A stretch of DNA of 64,000 nt from NCBI GenBank assembly GCA_964538355.1, contig CAZIFC010000009.1, positions 4,322 to 68,321 of the forward strand, given 5' to 3'. A program made the translations under genes and the position numbers. How positions within the stretch are numbered: the stretch's first letter is position 1; each line of letters begins with the position of its first letter. The stretch comes from Bilophila sp964538355. Its GTDB lineage: Bacteria; Desulfobacterota; Desulfovibrionia; Desulfovibrionales; Desulfovibrionaceae. Shown here one piece after another: positions 44,664-53,584 of this stretch. The notes beneath the pieces were generated by a model that saw nothing but the letters and a program-made list of their open reading frames with translations, was not told where the DNA came from and did not search any database.

Positions 44664-45306
44664 GCATCAGCCCACGCCGGATTGCGCCGTTCCGCTGGGG
44701 CGTCCACGGGAAACCGGTGCGTTCCGGAGGGGGGATTTCGCCTCTTCACACATGAAGGGGCAGATGCTCCTGAATGGAGGCAAGGCTCGTTGCAAAGGGT
44801 ATTTCCACGGCCCGCCCGTGCGTATGCAGAAACAGGCCGTGAGTCCGACTTTCGATTTCGACAGAATGGAGGATGTTTTTTTACACTTTTTTAGCCTTTC
44901 CAACGCGGGTGATATATTGTAGGTTATGACGATTTTGACAGAATTCGCATAGTTCGAGAAAAAAAGCACATTCGGGCGCGTATTCGAATCTCCTGAAAAA
45001 GGAAGGCGTTCCATAAGAGCACCGTGCCAGGCCCCCTGTTGGAGATACTCGCTTTTTTTGCACGGCGTGTTCTGTCGGAGCGGCATGTGCGGCCAATGTC
45101 GGCCGGTTCGGGTCCATGTTTCCAGATGCTTGCACGGCTCGCGTCTTGACATGTCTTTGTCCGGTCGCCTAAACCATGATGACGGTGGAAAAGTTCGTTC
45201 GGTTCCTTGTGCGGAAAAGAACGGCAGGACGGTTTCCCCGCCGCATGGCTCCGCGCCAGGTGGCGAATGGTTTTCAGCAACACAACCATTTCAAGAGGCG
45301 AAGGGT
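44664..45306. other. 643-nt gene-free region upstream of qrcA
   Basis: No protein or RNA gene is supported. Composition is lower in GC in parts (about 44870-44970), where a promoter could lie: TTAGCC (44891-44896) and TATATT (44913-44918) with a 16-nt spacer, which is weak. TTGACA at 44935-44940 has no matching -10. Open frames in both directions lack ribosome sites and family features. Two short tracts near 44985-45000 resemble tRNA T-arm sequence (TTCGAATC) but do not form a tRNA. Confidence 0.45.
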
Positions 45307-45948
45307 ATGGAGGAAAGGCAGAACAACGCGCCTTCCCACGAGAAGGCCCGCAGTCTGGCAAAACGGCTTGAGTTCGGTCCCGCACCGTTCATTGTCGGCC
45401 TTGTCGCTGCGCTGGTGTTTGGCTGGTGGATTTTCCCGGAACTTTTGTTCAGCAGGCAGGAGCAGCCAGTGCTGTTCAGCCACGAGACGCATCTGAAGGA
45501 CGCCTCTCTGGAATGCTCCACCTGTCATCATCTTCGTGCGGACGGGACGTTTGACGCCCTGCCGACCACGCGCGACTGCGCGACCTGTCACGCTGTTTTG
45601 CTCGGCAAGAGCAAGGCCGAACGGGTCTTCTTTGAAGAATACGTCAAAAAGGGCCGGGAAGTGGACTGGAAGGTCTACCAGAAGCAGCCCGACAACGTAT
45701 TTTTCAGCCATGCCGTGCACTCCATGGCTACCTGCAACAATTGCCACGAGTTTTCCGAGCGGGAGCTTTGTTTCACCTGTCATATCGACGTGACTTCCGG
45801 CAAGAAGCCGCCCGTGTTCCGCGAGAACCGGCTGACCGGCTACAGCCAGAGCACCATGAAGATGTGGCAGTGTGAAGCCTGTCACGCCAATCCCAATCAC
45901 CTTGGCAGCACCAATGCCAGCAACGCATGCTTTGTCTGCCACAAGTAA
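45307..45948 (+). CDS. qrcA: QrcA, hexaheme cytochrome c of the Qrc menaquinone reductase
   Basis: 213 residues with one N-terminal transmembrane anchor (APFIVGLVAALVFGWWIF) and six heme c motifs: CSTCH, CATCH, CNNCH, CFTCH, CEACH and CFVCH. In Qrc it takes electrons from periplasmic type I cytochrome c3. ATG 45307 is chosen over upstream in-frame codons because it is preceded by a purine-rich site and begins the characteristic anchor. The qrcB start lies 10 nt after its stop. Confidence 0.93.
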   Translation: MEERQNNAPSHEKARSLAKRLEFGPAPFIVGLVAALVFGWWIFPELLFSRQEQPVLFSHETHLKDASLECSTCHHLRADGTFDALPTTRDCATCHAVLLGKSKAERVFFEEYVKKGREVDWKVYQKQPDNVFFSHAVHSMATCNNCHEFSERELCFTCHIDVTSGKKPPVFRENRLTGYSQSTMKMWQCEACHANPNHLGSTNASNACFVCHK

Positions 45949-45958
45949 GGAGAAGCCA

Positions 45959-48055
45959 ATGCTTGACAGACGAGGCTTTCTGAAATTCATCGGCGGGGTT
46001 GCCGTGGGTACGCTGGCGACCCCTGTGGTCTGGAAGGGTTTGGACGACGTCTCCATCTGGTCGCAGAACTGGCCGTGGATCCCTTCCCTCCAATACGGCA
46101 ATCATGACAATACCTATGTCCGCACGGTCAGCAAGATGTGCCCCTCCGCTGCGGCAACCAAAATCCGTCTCGTGGGGGGCCGCCCCGTGCGTGTCCTCAG
46201 CGATCCCGAAAGCCCGCTGGGTGGCGGTGTTTCCGCGCTTGCCGCAACGGAAGTACAGATGCGCTACAGCCCGGCCCGCCTGAAACGCCCGCTGCTCCGC
46301 AGTGCCGACGGCGGCTACAAAGAAATCTCCTGGGAAGAGGCTGAAAAGCTCCTTCTCGAAAAGCTCGCCGCCGCCCGCAAGAATAGGGAGCAGGACAGCC
46401 TGGTCTGTATTTCCGGCGACGACAACGGCACCATGAACGAACTGCTGGCGGGCTTTGCCGCACAGAGCGGCTCCGGCCGTTTCTTCCCCATGCCCGGCGA
46501 CGCCCAGACGACCGCCAAGGCGTGGAAGCTCATGGGCGGGCTTGGACGGGTCGGCTACGACTTCGCCAACAGTGACTATGTGCTCGCCGTGGGAGCCAAT
46601 GTGCTGGAAACCTGGGGCACGGTGGTCGCCAACCGCCATGCCTGGGGCAAGGCGCGTCCCGTGGGGGCCGAACCTGCCATGCGGCTGGCCTATGCCGGGC
46701 CCGTGCAGAACAACACCGCCTCCGGTGCCGACCTCTGGCTGCCCATCAAGCCCGGAACCGATCTGTTCCTCCTGCTCGGCATCGCCCGCCAGCTTATCAA
46801 GGACGGTGTGGCGGCGCAGGCTCCCGGCATCGAGGCCCTTTCCGCGCTGTCCTCCAAATGGACTCCGGAAAAGACCTGTGAAGTGACCGGGCTTATGCCG
46901 GAACGTTTCGCTGCCGTCATCGACAGCCTCAAAAAGGCGAAAAAGCCTCTCGTGCTCGTCGGTTCCGACATGGATCAGGGCGGGGGAACCGGCCCTGTCC
47001 GCCTCGGCATCGCGATCAACATGCTGCTTGACCGCGTGAACAAGGAAGGCGGGATGCGGATGCTTCCGCTGGCTCCCGCGTCCGTGAAGGGGGCCGCCTC
47101 CTACGATGTGCTCATGCAGGGCGATCTCGTCCGCTACGCCGCCGATACGGCGGAAGGGCGCATGCCGGAAGTGGGCGTGCTCATGGTCTATGAGGCCAAC
47201 CCCGTGTATGCGCTGCCCGGCAAGAACTTCGAGGCCGTGCTCAAAAAGAGCGCGTTCTCGGTGGCCTTCACCTGCTTCTTTGACGAAACCGCCCGCGAGT
47301 GCGACCTTGTGCTGCCCAATGCCCTTGGGCTGGAACGCTATGACGACGTGGCCGAACCCTTCGGTTTCGGTTCCTTCGCCTACGCGCTGGTGCAGCCTGT
47401 GGCCGAGCCGCTTCATCAGGCCCGCCCCGCCGGTGACGTGATCATCGACATGGCCTACAAGCTCGGCATGAATCTCGGCGTTTCCGATGTCGTGACCATG
47501 CTCAAGGCCAAGGCCTTCAATATTGGCGCGGACTGGGCCTCCCTCAGCGACGGCAACGTCTTTTTGAGCGAAACCGTGATCCCCAACAGGACACTGGCCT
47601 ACCGCTTCGGCCCCGACGATGTGGCTCTTGTGGAAAAGGCCGAAGCCGCCGCCTCCGGCAAGGATGTCGCCGTCGCCTTTGTGAGCAAGCTGGGGCTGGG
47701 GACGTCCGAAACCGCCATTCCTCCCTTCAATACGAAGCTCATCACCCGCGATGAGCTGGACAAGGGGATGCTCGTTGCCGCAGTCAACAGTGCCACGCTC
47801 GACAAGCTCGGCCTGTTTGAAGGCAGCCGTGTTGTTCTCTCCAATCAGGCTGGAAAGGTTGTGGCGAAGCTGCGCGTTTTCGAAGGCGTCACCAATGATA
47901 CCGTTGCCCTGACCCTGGGCTTCGGACATTCGGCGTTCGGCGAATTCAACGACGGCAAGGGCGCGAACGTCCTGGCCCTCGCTTCGCCGACTGTCGAACC
48001 CGGCTCCGGACTTTCCGTCTGGAACGATGTCCGCGTGAACGTCGCCCAAGCATAA
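45959..48055 (+). CDS. qrcB: QrcB, molybdopterin oxidoreductase-like subunit of Qrc
   Basis: 698 residues. An N-terminal signal with a twin-Arg pattern (LDRRGFLKFIGGVAVG) directs it to the periplasm. The fold is that of molybdopterin oxidoreductases (EISWEEAEKLL; FHHxx-less). Known Qrc work describes QrcB as lacking Mo and the N-terminal cluster; here only one Cys is seen in the cluster region (SKMCPSAAATKIRLVGG), consistent with this. It lies between the hexaheme QrcA and the ferredoxin-like QrcC in the operon. AAGGAGAAG is upstream. Confidence 0.92.
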   Translation: MLDRRGFLKFIGGVAVGTLATPVVWKGLDDVSIWSQNWPWIPSLQYGNHDNTYVRTVSKMCPSAAATKIRLVGGRPVRVLSDPESPLGGGVSALAATEVQMRYSPARLKRPLLRSADGGYKEISWEEAEKLLLEKLAAARKNREQDSLVCISGDDNGTMNELLAGFAAQSGSGRFFPMPGDAQTTAKAWKLMGGLGRVGYDFANSDYVLAVGANVLETWGTVVANRHAWGKARPVGAEPAMRLAYAGPVQNNTASGADLWLPIKPGTDLFLLLGIARQLIKDGVAAQAPGIEALSALSSKWTPEKTCEVTGLMPERFAAVIDSLKKAKKPLVLVGSDMDQGGGTGPVRLGIAINMLLDRVNKEGGMRMLPLAPASVKGAASYDVLMQGDLVRYAADTAEGRMPEVGVLMVYEANPVYALPGKNFEAVLKKSAFSVAFTCFFDETARECDLVLPNALGLERYDDVAEPFGFGSFAYALVQPVAEPLHQARPAGDVIIDMAYKLGMNLGVSDVVTMLKAKAFNIGADWASLSDGNVFLSETVIPNRTLAYRFGPDDVALVEKAEAAASGKDVAVAFVSKLGLGTSETAIPPFNTKLITRDELDKGMLVAAVNSATLDKLGLFEGSRVVLSNQAGKVVAKLRVFEGVTNDTVALTLGFGHSAFGEFNDGKGANVLALASPTVEPGSGLSVWNDVRVNVAQA

Positions 48056-48067
48056 GGATTCGTAATC

Positions 48068-48835
48068 ATGTCCGAAGTGAAAGAATTCGACATCAAGTGG
48101 ACGATGGTCGTCGACCTTGACAAATGCACGGGCTGCGGCGCCTGCATGGTGGCCTGCCAGGCCGAGAACAACGTCGCGCCGGCCGCTGACGGCACAAACA
48201 AGGTTCGCACCATCAACTGGATGAAGGTTTACCGTCTTACCAACGGCAAGCCGTTCCCCGAACACGACACGGCCTACCTGCCCCGGCCCTGCATGCAGTG
48301 CGGCAAACCCTCCTGCGTGTCTGTCTGCCCCGTTGTCGCCACCGACAAGAACGAGGAAGGCGGCATCGTCAGCCAGGTTTACCCCCGCTGCATCGGCTGC
48401 CGGTACTGCATGGCCTCATGCCCCTACCATGCCCGTTATTTCAACTGGTATGATCCGATCTGGCCCGAAGGCATGGAAAAGACGCTTACCCCGGATGTTT
48501 CCGTGCGTCCCCGCGGTGTGGTGGAAAAATGCACCTTCTGTCACCATCGCTGGATGAAGGCCAAGGACAAGGCCATCGTCGAAGGGCGGAATCCCTACGA
48601 TCTGGCTGACGGGGACTATGTGACCTCGTGTACCGAGGCCTGCCCCAACGGAGCCATCACGTTTGGTGATTCCAAGAACCCCGCGCACAAGGTGTACAAC
48701 CTGATCCGCAGCCCGTACGCGTTCCGCCTGCTGGAACGCCTGGGTACCGATCCGCAGGTCTACTACATCAGCAAGCGCGAATGGGTGCGTCGCCAGGGCG
48801 ACAACTACCTGGAAAACGAAAAGACCAAGGGGTAG
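48068..48835 (+). CDS. qrcC: QrcC, iron-sulfur subunit of Qrc
   Basis: 255 residues. Four ferredoxin-type motifs for [4Fe-4S] clusters or one 3Fe-4S are visible: CTGCGACMVACQ, CMQCGKPSCVSVCP, CIGCRYCMASCP, and CTFCHHR with CTEACPNG. No signal peptide is present, so export probably occurs with QrcB. The protein bridges QrcA/QrcB to the membrane subunit QrcD. It begins 12 nt after qrcB. Confidence 0.93.
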   Translation: MSEVKEFDIKWTMVVDLDKCTGCGACMVACQAENNVAPAADGTNKVRTINWMKVYRLTNGKPFPEHDTAYLPRPCMQCGKPSCVSVCPVVATDKNEEGGIVSQVYPRCIGCRYCMASCPYHARYFNWYDPIWPEGMEKTLTPDVSVRPRGVVEKCTFCHHRWMKAKDKAIVEGRNPYDLADGDYVTSCTEACPNGAITFGDSKNPAHKVYNLIRSPYAFRLLERLGTDPQVYYISKREWVRRQGDNYLENEKTKG

Positions 48836-48839
48836 GTCA

Positions 48840-50099
48840 ATGGAAGCGAAAAACTACAATCAGCCCGCCGACGCCGCCCTGTTTCCCGAAGGGTGTCCGC
48901 GTTGTTCGCTGCTGAAATTCCTGCTGCATCTTGTTCCCGTGGCCCTTGTCGGCCTGTGGGGGGCGTATGCCGCCTACCGCGTGCTGGCGCACGGCCTTGG
49001 GGAAACCGGCCTTGACGACTATTTCGGATTCGGTCTGTGGATCACCTTCGACCTTGCCGTCATCGCTCTCGGCGCGGGCGCGTTCTTTACCGGCGCGCTG
49101 CGCTATCTGCTGAACATCGACGCGCTGAAGAACATCATCAACCTTACGGTTGTGGTGGGTTTTCTGTGCTATTCCGGTGCGATGCTGATTCTTGTCCTCG
49201 ACATCGGCCAGCCGCTGCGCGCGTGGTTCGGCTACTGGCATCCGAACGTCCACTCGATGCTGACGGAAGTTATCTTCTGCATTACCTGCTACTGCACGGT
49301 ACTCATCATCGAATACATTCCGCTTGCCCTTGAAAACCGCCAGCTGGCGAAGAACAAGCTCGCCCACGCCATTGCCCACAACTTCCATCTGATCATGCCG
49401 TTGTTTGCGGGCATCGGTGCGTTCCTGTCCACGTTCCATCAGGGTTCCCTCGGCGGCATGTACGGCGTGCTTTTCGGCCGTCCCTACATCCTGCGCGACG
49501 GGTTCTTCATCTGGCCCTGGACGTTCTTCCTGTACATCCTTTCCGCCGTGGGTTCCGGCCCCATGTTCACCGTGATGGTCTGCACCTTCATGGAAAAGCT
49601 CACCGGCCGCAAGCTCGTCTCCTGGGACGTCAAGCAGCTCATGGGCAAGATTGCCGGAACCATGTTCACCATCTACATGGTGTTCAAGCTGATCGATACC
49701 ATCGGATGGGTCATGGATATCCTGCCCCGTTCCGGCATGACCTTCGATCAGATGTTCCACGGCTGGATTTACGGCAAGTGGCTGCTCTTTGCGGAACTGG
49801 TGGTTTGCGGCGTTCTGCCCGCCTACCTGCTGTTCTCGAAGAAGTGCCGGGCCAATCCGTTCCTTTTCTACCTTGGCGGACTGCTGGCCTGCACCGGCGT
49901 GACCATCAACCGCTACGTCATGACCGTGCAGGCTCTCGCCATTCCGGTCATGCCCTTCGACTCGTGGGAATTCTATGCTCCCAACTGGGCCGAATGGGGT
50001 GCCTCGTTCATGGTTATCGCCTACGCATGGGTCAGCCTCGCCATTTCCTACCGCTATCTGCCCATGTTCCCGCAGGAACGTGAGCTGAACAAGCAGTAA
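48840..50099 (+). CDS. qrcD: QrcD, NrfD-like membrane subunit of Qrc
   Basis: A 419-residue integral membrane protein with about ten helices of the NrfD/PsrC family (KFLLHLVPVALVGLWGAYAAYR; WITFDLAVIALGAGAFFTG; FHLIMPLFAGIGAFLSTFHQ). It holds the menaquinone site of Qrc and has a proposed proton-pumping arrangement. Last gene of the operon, 4 nt after qrcC. The palindromic repeat of family 1 begins 17 nt after its stop. Confidence 0.93.
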   Translation: MEAKNYNQPADAALFPEGCPRCSLLKFLLHLVPVALVGLWGAYAAYRVLAHGLGETGLDDYFGFGLWITFDLAVIALGAGAFFTGALRYLLNIDALKNIINLTVVVGFLCYSGAMLILVLDIGQPLRAWFGYWHPNVHSMLTEVIFCITCYCTVLIIEYIPLALENRQLAKNKLAHAIAHNFHLIMPLFAGIGAFLSTFHQGSLGGMYGVLFGRPYILRDGFFIWPWTFFLYILSAVGSGPMFTVMVCTFMEKLTGRKLVSWDVKQLMGKIAGTMFTIYMVFKLIDTIGWVMDILPRSGMTFDQMFHGWIYGKWLLFAELVVCGVLPAYLLFSKKCRANPFLFYLGGLLACTGVTINRYVMTVQALAIPVMPFDSWEFYAPNWAEWGASFMVIAYAWVSLAISYRYLPMFPQERELNKQ

Positions 50100-50115
50100 G
50101 GAAAAGAGGTTTTCT

Positions 50116-50205
50116 TTGGAAGGGGAGAGAGGCCGCCCGCTGGTTCCGTCCCTCTCCCCTCCCAAACCCTTCCTTTCTCCTTCCCAAGATCTTCGTGTTT
50201 TGGGG
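50116..50205 (+). repeat. Palindromic intergenic repeat, family 1, copy after qrcD
   Basis: GGAAGGGGAGAGAGG and CCCTCTCCCCTCCC form the outer arms, and the tail reads CCTTCCCAAGATCTTCG followed by TTTTGGGGCGGGG. Tail and arms match copies at 51921-52010 (inverted) and 60158-60245. Confidence 0.75.
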
Positions 50206-50311
50206 CGGGGAAACCGCCGGGACGCGTCCCGGACTGCCTGCTGTCTGAAACGCTGCGATCCTCCGGGTTGCAGCGTTTGCCGTGCCGAGAACCTAAAAAA
50301 CGCCTACCTTC

Positions 50312-50800
50312 ATGACAATTCCTTACGATTTGAACATATTGGATGTGGTACTGCTTTCGATCATCGCGCTGTTCACGCTGCGCGGCGGCATCCGGGGCTT
50401 TCTGGAAGAAGTGACGGGCCTTGTGGGGATTCTGGGCGGGGTCTGGCTTGCCGGGCGGTATTACGGTGCGCTCGGCACCATTCTGGCGCAGTATACCGCT
50501 TCGCAGTGGGTGTACATCGTCGCGTATGTGCTGATCCTCTGCATGGTCATGTTTGTTATCAGCATGTGCTCCCGGGTGCTGCACTCGTTCCTCAAGCTGG
50601 CCTATGCCGACTGGATCAACCATATGGCGGGGGCGGCCGTGGGTGCCCTGAAGGGCTTCCTCATCTGCGCGGTGACGGTTTCCCTGCTCACCTATTTCAT
50701 CAGCGATGCCGACTTCATCAAGACATCCCGCATGGTTCAGCCCATCAAGCAGCTTGTCGTCGTGTTCAAGCAGGCTTTGCCGGAGCAGTACAGGAAGTAG
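50312..50800 (+). CDS. CvpA family membrane protein
   Basis: 162 residues with four hydrophobic helices (LDVVLLSIIALFTLRGGIRG; TGLVGILGGVWLAGRYYG; WVYIVAYVLILCMVMFVI; GAAVGALKGFLICAVTVS). The GGIRGFLEEVTGLVGILGG segment is the CvpA signature. CvpA homologues are needed for colicin V production in E. coli and support envelope homeostasis and biofilms elsewhere. It stands 107 nt upstream of mazG on the same strand. Confidence 0.88.
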   Translation: MTIPYDLNILDVVLLSIIALFTLRGGIRGFLEEVTGLVGILGGVWLAGRYYGALGTILAQYTASQWVYIVAYVLILCMVMFVISMCSRVLHSFLKLAYADWINHMAGAAVGALKGFLICAVTVSLLTYFISDADFIKTSRMVQPIKQLVVVFKQALPEQYRK

Positions 50801-50906
50801 CCGCCTGCGGAAAGGGCGTCTGCTGCCCGGCTTGAACTCGCTATGCTTCCGGGATATGTCTGTGTTTCCGGCCCGTTTTTCAACAGCGAACCCAAGGGGA
50901 ATCCCA

Positions 50907-51770
50907 ATGTCCGATATTTCCACCGCCACGCCTTCCGCTTCCGATGCCGCCGTTCAGGAGGCTCTTGCCCGTCTCAATGTCGTTATCGACCGCCTTATCG
51001 CTCCCGACGGCTGCCCGTGGGACAGCACGCAGACGCCTGAATCGCTGACGGAGTATGTTATCGAGGAGTGCCACGAGCTTGTGGACGCCATCCGTTCGGG
51101 TAAGGCCGTCGACATGGCGGAGGAGCTGGGCGATGTGGCGTTTCTGGTCGTGCTGATCGGCAAGCTCATGGCCCGTTCCGGCGGCCCGTCCCTTGCGGAT
51201 GCGCTGGAAATGGAAACCGCCAAGATGGTGCGCCGCCACCCCCACGTTTTCGCCGAGACGACCTATGAAAGCCAGTCCGAGCAGCTCAAGGACTGGGAGC
51301 GCATCAAGCGCGAGGAAAAGGCCGCTGCCGAGTCCGAAGGCCCCAAGGGGACCTTTGACAGCCTCCCGCGCGGCCTGCCGCCGCTGACCAAGGCCTACCG
51401 CATCCATGCCAAGGCCGACCGCGTGGGCTTCACCTGGCCCGAGGACGAGGATGTGGAAAAGCAGGTCGAGGCCGAATGGCTGGAACTGCTTGACGCGATG
51501 GCCTCCGATGATGCCGAAGCCATTGAGCACGAACTCGGCGACCACATGTTCACCCTCGTCGAGCTTGGCCGCCGCAAGGGGATCAAGGCCGCTCCCGCCC
51601 TCAACGCCGCGACGGAACGCTTCCTGTCCCGTTTTGAGCGCATGGAAGCCCTTGCCCGCGAACGCAGCCTCGATTTCGTCAGCCTTTCCCTTGATGACAA
51701 AGATGACCTCTGGAACGAGGTCAAAGCCGCCGAGAAGCCCGCGGAAGCCGGGAGCGAGGAGAACGCATAA
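50907..51770 (+). CDS. mazG: MazG, nucleoside triphosphate pyrophosphohydrolase
   Basis: 287 residues with two tandem MazG domains. The first carries CPWDSTQT and the EECHE/EELGD helices (IEECHELVDAI, AEELGDVAFLVVL); the second is VGFTWPEDEDVEKQ with HELGDHMFTLVELGRRKG. The enzyme hydrolyses all canonical NTPs to NMP and pyrophosphate and cleans up non-canonical nucleotides and ppGpp. ATG 50907 follows AAGGGGA. A strong terminator lies 54 nt after the stop. Confidence 0.95.
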   Translation: MSDISTATPSASDAAVQEALARLNVVIDRLIAPDGCPWDSTQTPESLTEYVIEECHELVDAIRSGKAVDMAEELGDVAFLVVLIGKLMARSGGPSLADALEMETAKMVRRHPHVFAETTYESQSEQLKDWERIKREEKAAAESEGPKGTFDSLPRGLPPLTKAYRIHAKADRVGFTWPEDEDVEKQVEAEWLELLDAMASDDAEAIEHELGDHMFTLVELGRRKGIKAAPALNAATERFLSRFERMEALARERSLDFVSLSLDDKDDLWNEVKAAEKPAEAGSEENA

Positions 51771-51823
51771 GGGAGCGAAGGCTCCTCAAAGACCAAATCC
51801 CCCTTGCCGCCTTTCCCGAATAC

Positions 51824-51864
51824 ACGAAAAGGGCCTGAACAACATCTGTTCAGGCCCTTTTCGT
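51824..51864. terminator. Hairpin terminator after mazG
   Basis: A perfect 17-bp stem (51824-51840 with 51848-51864; core GGGCCTGAAC/GTTCAGGCCC) with a 7-nt loop and internal AAAA/TTTT ends. It separates mazG from the convergent hydrogenase genes. Confidence 0.9.
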
Positions 51865-51920
51865 TCACTGTCCACCCTCACGAAGGAGCGGACTCCCTCG
51901 GCGCAGCCTCCCCGCCAGTC

Positions 51921-52010
51921 GAAAGTCTTGGGAGAGGAGGGGGTGGGGTTTGGGGAGGGGGAGGAGCAACCCTTCTCCAGAAGGGGTCTCCTCCCCCTCC
52001 CCAATCTTAA
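51921..52010 (-). repeat. Palindromic intergenic repeat, family 1, inverted copy next to hysA
   Basis: Read on the minus strand: GGGGAGGGGGAGGAG arm, inner hairpin CCCTTCTGGAGAAGGG, complementary CTCCTCCCCCTCCCC arm, then tail CCCAAGACTTTCGACT. It ends 4 nt after the hysA stop codon. Confidence 0.8.
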
Positions 52011-52013
52011 CCC

Positions 52014-53519
52014 CTAATCCATATTGATAACGGCAACCTTGCCGGATTCGGCGTGCAGCACGTGCACGGCGCAACCCAGTCACGGGTCAAAGGCGCGGAT
52101 GAGCCGCGCGATGTTGACGGGATTTTCAATGTCCGGCACGGGCACGCCGATGAGGGCTTCCTCAAGGGCACCGCGCATCCCGGTATCGTTGCGGGGAGCA
52201 CAGTTCCAGAGCGTGGCGGAGACAATCTGATAGTTGGCGATTTTTCCGTTGCGGATCTTGGTGAAGTGCATCAGGGAGCCGCGGGGGGCCTCGGTAAATC
52301 CGAACCCTTCGGAATCCTTGATTTCCGGCGTGGCGAAGGTTTCCTCGTCAGGGCGCACGTCCTTGAGGAACTGCTCGATGATGTCGAGCATGTGGTAGCT
52401 TTCCTCGGCGCGGGCCACATGGCGTCCGAGCAGCGAGAAGGCCAGCTCTTCGCCCATGTCGCGGAAGTTCTTCACGTCAAGGCCGAAATATTCCTTGAAC
52501 AGCTTCTGGCCGACGGGGGAAATGGGCTTGTTGGTCACCCACATGCGGGCCAGCGGGCCGACTTCCATGGGCTTGCCGTTGTAGAGGGGGGCCTTCACGA
52601 AGCTGTAGGCTTCCTTCTTGTCCACATCAAGGACGTTTTCACCCTTGGTGAAGGGCTTGCCCGAGGTGGAGTCGGCAAACCAGGAATACTTGACGTCTTC
52701 GGTGACCTTCTTCACGTCGAAGGGCACGTCCTTGCCGTCCTGATAGACGCCGGGCTTGAAGACGAAGCTCTCTTCCTTGTCGTCCAGCGGAAACACGCCG
52801 ACGCACAGGGCGTTGCGGTAGCCCTGCCCGAACGTGCCGAGATCCTTGTACTGGCTGCCGATGAGGTAGATGACGGGAAGGTACTTTTCTTCAACGAACT
52901 TGCGGGCTTTCTTGAAGCGGGCCGCGTATTCGACGAGCTTTTCCTTCGTGGGGATTTCCGCTGCGCCGCCGGCGAGAATGCCGTGCACATGGGGCATGCG
53001 CCCGCCGAAGAGAGCGACCATTTCGTGGCACAGGGCACGCACTTCAAGGGCTTCGAGATACTGGTCCACACCCACGGCGTTGATGGCGGGGGGGAGGCGC
53101 AGGTCGGGCTTGGCGTAGCGGGGCATGAAGGGGGCGGTATCCGGCCCCTGAATGAAATCCTGGCCCGCCAGATGGTAGAAATGCAGGAGGTGGGACTGGA
53201 GGTAGTTCGCGCCGAGGATCAGGTTGCGGGTGGCGCGTCCGTTGGCGGGAACCTTGGTTCCGCTGGCCATCTCCAGCGCGAGGCTGGCGGCGGTGGCGTG
53301 GGCGGTGGGGCACACGCCGCAGATGCGCTGTACGATCTGTGCGGCATCGCGGGGGTGGCGGCCGCGGAGGATGGATTCAAAACCACGGTACATGCCGCCG
53401 GTCAGTTTCGCATCGACGACCTTGCCGTTTTCGACCACGACCTCGGCCTTCAGGTGCCCTTCAATACGGGTTACCGGGTCGATGGCGATCGTGGTTTTTG
53501 TCTGGGTAGCTTCTGCCAT
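52014..53519 (-). CDS. hysA: HysA, [NiFeSe] hydrogenase large subunit, selenocysteine-containing (UGA at 52080-52082 read through)
   Basis: 501 residues when the in-frame TGA at 52082-52080 is read as selenocysteine (residue 480). The true stop is TAG at 52016-52014. Nickel ligands: N-terminal RICGVCPTAH and C-terminal DP-Sec-LGCAVHVLHAESGKV, the Sec form of the usual DPCxxC. His in AVHVLH marks the site where the C-terminal tail is cleaved during maturation. No signal peptide is present, so it is exported with HysB. The N-terminus (MAEATQTKTTIAIDPV) has no Cys, unlike the lipid-anchored large subunit reported in D. vulgaris, so it may be soluble. It lies 66 nt downstream of hysB. The enzyme oxidises H2 in the periplasm. 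Confidence 0.95.
52044..52077 (-). promoter_or_regulatory. Putative SECIS element of hysA
   Basis: Directly after the UGA on the minus strand, a hairpin is predicted with stem GTGCA/TGCAC and loop CGTGC, extended below by partly paired GGGTTGCG and CGCCGAATCC. Bacterial SECIS elements lie within the coding region just after the UGA and bind SelB. Confidence 0.65.
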
Positions 53520-53584
53520 AAGAGTGGCTCCTCAAAAGCGACAGGAACGGGGTGGACCCGTTCGGGTATAAGTGGCGGGAAAGC

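Noticed and set aside
44980..45010. TTCGAATC next to paired GGAAGGC-like sequence, resembling a tRNA T-arm
   Set aside because: No matching acceptor, D-arm or anticodon arm can be built around it.
44667..45152. Minus-strand reading frame in the gap before qrcA
   Set aside because: No ribosome site, no family features, composition like noncoding DNA, and only chance length.
45058..45306. In-frame N-terminal extension of QrcA
   Set aside because: No ribosome site, high Arg/Ser/Cys content unlike a signal or anchor, and the real anchor begins with MEERQNN.
52080..52082. TGA taken as the real stop of hysA
   Set aside because: Downstream frame continues with the conserved nickel-ligand and maturation motif, so it is selenocysteine.
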